Below, piece after piece: positions 20,101 to 25,794 of a stretch of DNA of 47,936 nt. The notes beneath the pieces are model-generated. The model did no database searches, was not told the origin of the DNA, and saw only the letters and a program-made list of their open reading frames with translations. Position 1 is the stretch's first letter; each line of letters begins with the position of its first letter. The stretch is from Flavobacterium sp. (GTDB taxonomy: Bacteria > Bacteroidota > Bacteroidia > Flavobacteriales > Flavobacteriaceae): NCBI RefSeq assembly GCF_027531905.1, contig NZ_JAPZSU010000031.1:1-47936 (forward strand). Reading direction: 5' to 3'. The position numbers and the translations under genes were made by a program.

Positions 20101-20931
20101 CCCTTTATCATCAACCGTAACAATTGCGTTGAGAGAGGAGTTCATCACAATTCTGCTGCGTTCTTCACTCTGTTCTAACAAAATTTGATTTTCTATCCGT
20201 TCCGTCACATCGGTATACTTCCAGAGGTGACCTTTGTACTCATTGGCTATGTAAATAGGAATATAATCACGTTCAAAAAATCGTCCTTCTGCCGTTTCTA
20301 AAAGTTCATTTGTGACCACCTCTCGTTGCGACAATATTTTGGCTATTCCATCACTAAAAGAGTCTGGATTTTTAAAGACATGCTTAGATTGTTCGGCAGA
20401 GTTGGTACAATCTATCCCCACCATTTCATCTGGAGTTACAGGAATCGAAAACATTTCACAAAACAATTGATTGGTAAATAGAATTATTCTGTTTTCGTCT
20501 TCTACCAAAATACCTGATCTTAGGTTGGCCAAGAGTGTTTTTAAGAGTTCAACAGTTCTGGATAGGTTTTTTTCACTATTCTTTCTGTTTTCTATTTGTT
20601 GGTTTAAGTATTTGGAAATAAATAAAATATCATCTACATCATCTCCTGCTTTGATGTTTTTGTAATCGTCTTCTAATGCTTCTAAAGTATCGTATAAATT
20701 GGATATAGATTGTTGCTTTAGTTCATATTCTTTTGTAAGATTTTGATTGATTTCGTTGTATTCTTTTTCACTTTCTCTAAAAGAATGAGTCATCAAATCG
20801 CGATCTCTTTCGAAGGCAGTATAGGAGTCGTTTATTGTATTCAAAAATGCCATTACCAATGGATTTTCCATGTAAACCAAAGGCAGGTGTTTGTTGATTT
20901 GTTTTTGTAAAAGTTTATGAAACTCGGCCAT
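17113..20931 (-). CDS. hybrid sensor histidine kinase: five PAS, HisKA, HATPase, REC, Hpt
   Basis: A 1272-residue protein without membrane helices. An N-terminal coiled coil (to about 125) leads into five PAS domains. PAS1-PAS2 (about 128-378) and PAS3-PAS4 (about 385-640) are a duplication: LLKTLLANLRSGILVEDENR and LLKTLLANLQSGILVEDMNR, then SSLNAIVTVDDKGKITFWN and ASLNAIININHKGVITFWN. PAS5 follows. The HisKA His is in FLANMSHEIRTPLNAIIGF (about 788). HATPase has DTGIGM and GGTGLGMAI. The receiver Asp is in LMDIQMPEMDG (about 1074), and an Hpt His is in RLIHKIKPS (about 1211). It can run a complete His-Asp-His relay and feed the response regulators on either side. It lies three bases after the FIST gene. 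Confidence 0.9.
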   Translation of the reverse strand: MAEFHKLLQKQINKHLPLVYMENPLVMAFLNTINDSYTAFERDRDLMTHSFRESEKEYNEINQNLTKEYELKQQSISNLYDTLEALEDDYKNIKAGDDVDDILFISKYLNQQIENRKNSEKNLSRTVELLKTLLANLRSGILVEDENRIILFTNQLFCEMFSIPVTPDEMVGIDCTNSAEQSKHVFKNPDSFSDGIAKILSQREVVTNELLETAEGRFFERDYIPIYIANEYKGHLWKYTDVTERIENQILLEQSEERSRIVMNSSLNAIVTVDDKGKITFWNDQATATFGYTYDEVFGKVFTEFMIPERNKALWEQSIYQYLTEGHNEFLNKHVELVGVHRSGNEFLAEVSIIPITQNGETFFCAFLQDISKRKEAEYQLSENLVLLKTLLANLQSGILVEDMNRKIVFTNQLFCDMRNISLSPNEMVGIDCKELIKRSQLLFKNEEQFAARITDIIARKKMVIQELLETKDNLFYERDYIPIVIEEEYKGHLWKYTDVTQRIQDQMLLAQSEERNRNIMNASLNAIININHKGVITFWNNQAEVIFGWKKEEVMGKTLTETIIPKQHHQGHNNGMKHYLETGEGPALNKNIELPAINRQGEEFPIEIAIIPLKENGELFFCSFIQDISERKKAENKLKYQEEKYRNIISNMNLGIIEVDKEENIQFANQSFASMSGFTIDDLMGKNPSEIFVFGENIEKMRNKRELRTQGVSDVYQVPIKDKRGDLKWWAISGAPNYDDKGNLVGSIGIHLDITDQKQLEIELNQQKLKAEQASKAKEVFLANMSHEIRTPLNAIIGFLRELGKQELTDLQKKYIDNSTIASRHLLAILNNILDISKIEAGEMELEKEDFLFAESIDKVIKVLHPLAKEKDLRLNATIDPKINTVLKADSLRIEEILFNIVGNSIKFTSKGRIDLKCELIADRTSIQKIRIKVTDTGIGMDQNYIETIFKKFSQEDKAVTRKFGGTGLGMAITKELVSLMHGTIKIESEKGKGTTFYITLPLEKGDPNNVKQINKAINANITGLSILLVEDNKMNRMVIQNSMQYFNCSVTEAENGIEALELLKHQTFDIILMDIQMPEMDGIEATKIIRNEFKLNTPIIALTANAFKSEIENCKNAGMDDYVTKPFDEFTLIETIAKLTVNRPKNEARLTVEKSDSNVYNLSILRNLSRGNIDFVQKMLHIFIEQTTQVLLNIEIALQENNFEEISRLIHKIKPSIESLGITKIIPEIVQLEKITKSTKNKEEIAVLLHTITPVLSLAISQLQKNELQE

Positions 20932-20934
20932 AAA

Positions 20935-22074
20935 TCATAGTTCGTTTAAACAAGTGATCGTCATTGTTTGATTGTGCAATTCACATCCTGAGAAAGGACG
21001 AAGAGGCGAAATTTCTCCATAGGAATAAAATCCGGTTAACAAAGTAGTATTATTAAAAATATCAGAAACAGCCTCAACTTCCTCGTCAATTCTATTGTTG
21101 AGGATTACTTTTCTTCCTACACAGCTTATTAAAATTGCTACTTTGGGTGAAATAGCATTCATTTTTAAGCAATTTGCAGCCGCATCGCTAGCTGCATCAA
21201 TTAGTTTGTCAAAGTTAGCTTTCATAAAACGTACTTTGCTGCCCAGAGGTAAATCTCCTGCAAAAGTCATTGATTGCTTTTGTTCGTCGATAGACAAAAT
21301 GGTGCGAACAATAACATCTTCTGATTCGTTTAATTTTATCGAAAGCGGAAATAATAAGGCAGAGCCGGGTAATTCCTGTGCGTATTTCCCTAGATAATTT
21401 TTATAGAGATCCAAAACACTTTTATTATCAATTTCATATAGAATGTTTTTGTCAGATTTGGTCACGGTGCGTTCCAATCCAAAGCTTTCCCAGCCACCAA
21501 TCGAACCATGGGAAACCTGAAGCTTATCTCCATAAAAACCGATGGCCACTATTTTGCCAGAAGTAGGTAATTGATTCAAGCCTACATAAGTTTTTTCAAA
21601 TTTAGCCCCATCTCCAGCTAAACCTCCCGTCACCAAAACACTATTTGCTGTGGCTTCATTAATGCCTTTAACAAGTTCGCTCCCGTTTACTTTCCCACCA
21701 TCCGATAGTACGAAAATGAGTTTGAGCTTTGCTCTAGGGAGTTGGTCCACTAGTATCTTACCTGCTTCAAAACTATTGGCATATTCCTCAATATTTACTT
21801 CTGAAGTAGCAATTTTAGTATCGTCAAATTGCATCGCTACAAGTGAAATTGTATTGTCAAAAACTTCTTTTCCAAATATCTCTCCAGCAGATGAAGCCAT
21901 TGTCAATACAGCATTAGGAAATTTTTCCCGTATAGCATTGTAATTAAGTGGATCCGAGACTAAAGCTCCAGTGCCAAAACCAATAACTAAATCAGCATCT
22001 TCTTCTAATAGTTGTTCTCCATTGATTGTTTTGGTAAATCTTTGATTTTCGTATAAAAAAGAGGTTACTTTCAT
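20935..22074 (-). CDS. FIST-domain sensor protein
   Basis: The 379-residue protein matches FIST_N (about 25-215) plus FIST_C (about 225-365). Typical strings are DLVIGFGTGALV, ASSAGEIFG, FVLSDGGKVNGSELVKGI, TGGLAGDGAKF, and FYSYGEISP near the C-terminus. FIST proteins are intracellular sensors thought to bind small ligands such as amino acids, and often lie beside signal-transduction genes. It has no signal or membrane segment. It lies between the NtrC-type regulator (five bases away) and the hybrid kinase (three bases away), so it probably supplies ligand input to this relay. The ligand is unknown. Confidence 0.88.
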   Translation of the reverse strand: MKVTSFLYENQRFTKTINGEQLLEEDADLVIGFGTGALVSDPLNYNAIREKFPNAVLTMASSAGEIFGKEVFDNTISLVAMQFDDTKIATSEVNIEEYANSFEAGKILVDQLPRAKLKLIFVLSDGGKVNGSELVKGINEATANSVLVTGGLAGDGAKFEKTYVGLNQLPTSGKIVAIGFYGDKLQVSHGSIGGWESFGLERTVTKSDKNILYEIDNKSVLDLYKNYLGKYAQELPGSALLFPLSIKLNESEDVIVRTILSIDEQKQSMTFAGDLPLGSKVRFMKANFDKLIDAASDAAANCLKMNAISPKVAILISCVGRKVILNNRIDEEVEAVSDIFNNTTLLTGFYSYGEISPLRPFSGCELHNQTMTITCLNEL

Positions 22075-22079
22075 TTTGA

Positions 22080-23429
22080 TTATTTTTTTAATTCTTTGGT
22101 TTGTAAAAGGTTGTAAATGGTAGATTTTCCGATGTCGAGTTTTTTAGCAGTTTTAAGTACATCATTATTATTATTTTTCAGAAAATAAAGAATGATTTCT
22201 TCGATGTATTGCTTTAATGTTTTCTCTTGTGAAAGCAGCCAATCGGTCGAATTGATACTAGTAAAACTCAAATCATCGTCAGAAATTTCATTTCCATCAC
22301 ACATTACACAAGCCAGATCAATAACCGATTTTAATTCTCGAATATTACCTGGAAAGGCATGTTTTAGAAGCTTATCTTTGGCGGCTTTGGTTAATGAAAT
22401 GGCAGGCATTTTATTTTCTTTGACAAACAAATCGATGAAATGCTTGGCCAGAAGTAAGGTGTCATTTTCTCGTTCTCTCAGTGGCGGAAGTTCTATGGGC
22501 AATCCCATTATTCTGTAATAAAGATCCTCTCTAAAATTTCCTTTTTTTACTTCTTGAGCCAAATCTTTGTGTGTCGCAACAATGAGTCGCGCATTGAATT
22601 TTATTTTGTCAGTCCCACCAAGGCGCACCACTTCTCTTTCTTGCAAAACGCGCAAGAGCTTACTTTGAAGGTTTAAATCCAATTCGGCTATTTCGTCAAG
22701 AAAAATAGTACCACCATCAGCTTGTTCAAATTTCCCAATCTTTTTCTCGTTAGCACCAGTAAAGGCGCCTTTTTCATGGCCAAAAAATTCACTTTCAACC
22801 AATTCTCTCGGAATGGCTGCCATGTTTACGGCAATAAAAGGTTTGTTTTTTCGATCAGAATTATAATGAATGGCATTGGCAACGACTTCTTTTCCAGTAC
22901 CAGTTTCACCTGTTATCGAAACATTAATGTTATTGTTTAGCGCTTTGTTTATTTTGATAAACACATTTTTGATACTACTACTTTGTCCAATAATGGTTTT
23001 CTCGAAGCTGAATTTTTGCTCTAATTTTTCTTTTAAAATTTCGACTTCTTGAACGAGGCTCCGATTTTCTTTTATTTTTAAAATAGAATTCCAAAGCAAA
23101 TCTTTCGTGTGATTATTTTTTACAATATAATCGGTCGCGCCAGATTTTAAAAAATCAACAGCTACGGCAATATCTTCTTGTCCACTAATAATGATGACAG
23201 GAATGGTATTGTTGATTTCTTTTATTCGCTTCAGTAAAACGTCACCCGATATATCAGGTAGACCAAAATCCAGACAAATGATAGCTGGTCTTTGATGTAA
23301 ATTATTAAGGCATTCTTTGCCAGACCCAAACAATAAAACATTAAAATCAGGATTTAACTTTAGATGATATTTTAAAGTTTCTCCAAAGAAAGGGTCGTCT
23401 TCTACGATGAAAATTGTTAATTCTTCCAT
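22080..23429 (-). CDS. NtrC-family sigma-54-dependent response regulator
   Basis: The 449-residue product has an N-terminal receiver (Asp54 in ICLDFGLPD, Lys in YIVKNN), a AAA+ domain with Walker A GETGTGKE near 173, the sigma-54 contact loop GAFTGA near 220 and Walker B GGTIFLDEIAEL, then a short Fis-type helix-turn-helix (VLKTAKKLDIGKSTIYNLL, about 424-442). It activates sigma-54 promoters from upstream palindromes. First gene of the unit with FIST and hybrid kinase. The TTCCA-N5-TGGAA sites before three EPS units are natural candidates for its targets, but that is inference. A TATTTTTG -7 box lies 60 bases upstream. Confidence 0.92.
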   Translation of the reverse strand: MEELTIFIVEDDPFFGETLKYHLKLNPDFNVLLFGSGKECLNNLHQRPAIICLDFGLPDISGDVLLKRIKEINNTIPVIIISGQEDIAVAVDFLKSGATDYIVKNNHTKDLLWNSILKIKENRSLVQEVEILKEKLEQKFSFEKTIIGQSSSIKNVFIKINKALNNNINVSITGETGTGKEVVANAIHYNSDRKNKPFIAVNMAAIPRELVESEFFGHEKGAFTGANEKKIGKFEQADGGTIFLDEIAELDLNLQSKLLRVLQEREVVRLGGTDKIKFNARLIVATHKDLAQEVKKGNFREDLYYRIMGLPIELPPLRERENDTLLLAKHFIDLFVKENKMPAISLTKAAKDKLLKHAFPGNIRELKSVIDLACVMCDGNEISDDDLSFTSINSTDWLLSQEKTLKQYIEEIILYFLKNNNNDVLKTAKKLDIGKSTIYNLLQTKELKK

Positions 23430-23488
23430 GTTATTTGAAACTAATTGCTGTCTAAGTTAGTAAAAATTAAATACATAATATTTTTTAG

Positions 23489-23496
23489 CAAAAATA
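23489..23496 (-). promoter_or_regulatory. -7 box TATTTTTG upstream of the NtrC-type gene
   Basis: The minus-strand TATTTTTG fits TAnnTTTG and lies 60 bases before the start at 23429. No TTTG at the -33 spacing is visible. There is no TTCCA-N5-TGGAA site here, so the regulator unit is not an obvious member of the EPS leader set. Confidence 0.4.
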
Positions 23497-23606
23497 TTTT
23501 TTGACATCAGGCATTGTTTTAAAAAAATCTTTCACCTACTTTTAGCGTATTTTTATATTTTTAATGAAACATTGGTTGGTAGTAATAAAAGATGCTTTTT
23601 AGGCAT

Positions 23607-23614
23607 TACTTTTG
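23607..23614 (+). promoter_or_regulatory. -7 box TACTTTTG for the PH-domain gene
   Basis: TACTTTTG matches TAnnTTTG and lies 65 bases before the start at 23679. The TTGG at 23576 is too far away for a good -33 element. Confidence 0.4.
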
Positions 23615-23678
23615 TTAAGGTATTTTAAAACACAACTCGAGAAATATATATTAATTATTTTAGTAACATACTATTACA

Positions 23679-24356
23679 ATGAAAGAACAAATCAAAAAGT
23701 TTTTGAACGAAGAACAAGATCCAAAAGCAATCGAGAAAGTTACGGCTAAGTTGAATGATATTTTGATGAAAAACGAAGAGGTAGGGTATATTGCCGTACA
23801 AAAGAAACCTGCTTTGACCGTTTTGCCTGATAGTATTGTTTTGACCAATAAAAGAATCATCATTTGCCAACCCAAAAACTTGGGACTTTCTATGCATTTT
23901 ATAGATTATACTTGGGACGAAGTAGACGGTGCTTTTGTAAAAGAGAATATTTTAGGTTCAGAGTTTACTTTCTCCACCAAAACAGAATTACAAGTAACTA
24001 TAGATTATATTCCAAAAATTCAAGCTCGCAAAATTTATACGTATGCTAAAGAACAATTGGATAGTATGAAAAATGGCGCAGCTGCTCCTACCGCTGAAAC
24101 TGTAATTACTCCCGAAGCAGAAATAATCGAAGAAGTTGAAACTGAGGAAGTGACAAATTTTGCTGAAATTATACCCGCAACAATCACTCACGAAGCGATT
24201 TTTGTAAGTGAATCAGAGCCTGCCGTAAGTAATGCAAGTTTGAATCAAGAAGAGTTGTTTGCCAAATTGCAGAATTATAAAAAACTGTTAGATAATGGTT
24301 TGATTCTTCAAGGTGAGTATGATGCTTTTAAGAAAGAAATCTTGAGTCAGATGTAG
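23679..24356 (+). CDS. bacterial PH-domain protein with C-terminal SHOCT
   Basis: This 225-residue protein has a bacterial pleckstrin-homology-like domain at about residues 20-125 (PDSIVLTNKRIIICQP, then FIDYTWDEVDGAFVKENILGSEFTF), an acidic linker rich in Glu, and a SHOCT domain at the C-terminus (ELFAKLQNYKKLLDNGLILQGEYDAFKKEIL, about 192-222). SHOCT is a short oligomerisation module often attached to other domains. No signal peptide or membrane segment is visible. It stands alone, convergent to the DUF4407 gene, with a shared strong terminator. Function unknown beyond domain names. Confidence 0.82.
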   Translation: MKEQIKKFLNEEQDPKAIEKVTAKLNDILMKNEEVGYIAVQKKPALTVLPDSIVLTNKRIIICQPKNLGLSMHFIDYTWDEVDGAFVKENILGSEFTFSTKTELQVTIDYIPKIQARKIYTYAKEQLDSMKNGAAAPTAETVITPEAEIIEEVETEEVTNFAEIIPATITHEAIFVSESEPAVSNASLNQEELFAKLQNYKKLLDNGLILQGEYDAFKKEILSQM

Positions 24357-24371
24357 TTCATGTTTTACTAT

Positions 24372-24413
24372 TTCCATAAAAAAAACGTCCAAAAGGACGT
24401 TTTTTTTATGGAA
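24372..24413. terminator. bidirectional terminator, perfect 19-bp stem
   Basis: TTCCAT-A8-CGTCC (24372-24390) and its exact complement (24395-24413) form a stem with an AAAA loop. It serves both the PH-domain gene and the convergent DUF4407 gene, whose last codons follow at 24424. Confidence 0.9.
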
Positions 24414-24423
24414 ATCTATAGGT

Positions 24424-25524
24424 TTATAAAGTGTTTTTTTGCTTTTCTACAAAAGAATTCGATTGTAATTCTAATAGATCTGTTGCGTTTTTACGTTGTA
24501 AGTCATACAGTTGTTTGTCCTCGGCAATATCAGCATAGACTTTGTCGTGCATGCTAGCGCTGGTTTGTACTAATAATTGTCGTTGGTATTTATCTTGTTC
24601 AATTGTAGCTTTTAGTGCTGTTTCGAGATCTTCTAGTTTATAATCATATTCGCCTTTTGGCGACAATAATTTGGCAATAATAGGTGAAGTTTCTATAGCT
24701 AAAAAGAGTAGCATAATGAAAAATGAAGGCAACCAAGGCAAACTATTCAAAGCATTGATTCTCGCCATTAGGCCATCAAAACCATCAATTATGGGTTGGG
24801 TTTGAGATACCTTTTTGTCTAAATCGGTTTGAAGTTTTTTGTTTTCTTTTTCAAGTACGGCAATTTTGGACAGATTGTTTTTTTGCAAAGTATCGAGTTC
24901 TTTTTTAGACAAATCGTGTTTGGCAATTTTCTCTTTAAAGACAGGACCTTTACCTAGTTTTTTGGTGCCAGCTGTTCCTTCGGCTTCTTTGATGTAAGTT
25001 TCATACAAGGTGTTGACTTCTTTTTCTTTAGTAGAAATCTCTAATTTTAATTTTTCTACTTCGGCTTTGTTTTTATCCAAATCAGTTTTGAAATAATCGG
25101 CGACTTCTTTTTTGTTTTTCAAAGCCATCGCATTTTTTTCTTTCAAAAGGACCGTATTGATTTCTTTTTCGAAGATTTTAATTTCTAAAGGTTTCGAAAT
25201 AACAATGGCAATGATAATAGCTAATAGAATTCTAGGTGTTGCTTGCAAAAATTCCGCGCTAAAATTATCTCTTTTTCTAATGGTGGAAACGATAAATCGA
25301 TCCAAATTGAAGATTAGTAAACTCCAAACCAAACCAAAGGCAATAGCTGGATAAACACTATCGAACACCGTAAAAAGAGCATAAGCACTAGCCAAAAATG
25401 CCATTACAGCAGTAAAAAATACGGTGGCTCCAATACCCACAAATTTGGTTTTTTCGCCTTGGGAGCAACCTTCTAACAGGTTTTTGTCTGCCCCAGAACA
25501 TAAAATAAAAAAAGTTTGTAACAT
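24424..25524 (-). CDS. DUF4407 membrane protein
   Basis: The 366-residue protein has the DUF4407 pattern. Two helices lie at about 28-70, with FNLDRFIVSTIRKRD after them. A third, LLAIIIAIVISKPLEIKIFE, spans about 95-115. A long charged coiled coil (about 125-245) faces one side of the membrane, followed by a last helix PSFFIMLLFLAIETSPI at about 265-285 and a cytosolic tail. The family is widespread in Bacteroidota but has no known function. It stands alone, divergent from the TonB-dependent receptor. A TAAATTTG -7 box lies 30 bases upstream. Confidence 0.83.
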   Translation of the reverse strand: MLQTFFILCSGADKNLLEGCSQGEKTKFVGIGATVFFTAVMAFLASAYALFTVFDSVYPAIAFGLVWSLLIFNLDRFIVSTIRKRDNFSAEFLQATPRILLAIIIAIVISKPLEIKIFEKEINTVLLKEKNAMALKNKKEVADYFKTDLDKNKAEVEKLKLEISTKEKEVNTLYETYIKEAEGTAGTKKLGKGPVFKEKIAKHDLSKKELDTLQKNNLSKIAVLEKENKKLQTDLDKKVSQTQPIIDGFDGLMARINALNSLPWLPSFFIMLLFLAIETSPIIAKLLSPKGEYDYKLEDLETALKATIEQDKYQRQLLVQTSASMHDKVYADIAEDKQLYDLQRKNATDLLELQSNSFVEKQKNTL

Positions 25525-25553
25525 GATTGATTGATTTTTTTGATTGATGAGTG

Positions 25554-25561
25554 CAAATTTA
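25554..25561 (-). promoter_or_regulatory. -7 box TAAATTTG for the DUF4407 gene
   Basis: The minus strand reads TAAATTTG, matching TAnnTTTG, 30 bases before the start at 25524. No convincing -33 element. Confidence 0.4.
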
Positions 25562-25640
25562 ACGCCAAAAAATCATTTTACTGATAAAATATTGATTCTA
25601 TTTTAGTTATGATCAATGTTTTTTGCTTTCGCTATTCAGA

Positions 25641-25691
25641 TGTTATGCTTATGTTGCGACTTTGTTATGGTGAGGTTTCAGATTTGTTACG
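25641..25691 (+). promoter_or_regulatory. Pho-box-like array of 11-bp-phased TGTTATG repeats
   Basis: TGTTATG (25641), TGTTGCG (25652) and TGTTATG (25663) are exactly 11 bases apart. A fourth copy, TGTTACG (25685), falls two periods later, with a weaker GGTTTCA in the slot at 25674. A reversed copy, CATAACA, lies at 25715. Seven-base words separated by four bases are the layout of PhoB boxes (CTGTCAT-N4-CTGTCAT in enterics). The array lies between DUF4407 and the receptor-phosphatase-phytase genes and is 73 bases from the -7 box at 25764. Confidence 0.6.
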
Positions 25692-25763
25692 AATAGTAGA
25701 AGATAGGCTAGATTCATAACAAATTGATAAAAAAGAAGTAAAATACTGTTAAATATAATTAAC

Positions 25764-25771
25764 TAGTTTTG
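25764..25771 (+). promoter_or_regulatory. -7 box TAGTTTTG for the TonB-dependent receptor
   Basis: TAGTTTTG fits TAnnTTTG and lies 24 bases before the ATG at 25795. GTTAA-N6-TTAAC sits just upstream (25748-25763) where a -33 TTTG would be expected and is missing, as for an activator-dependent promoter. Confidence 0.5.
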
Positions 25772-25794
25772 CTTTTTAACCATTAAATACTTAT

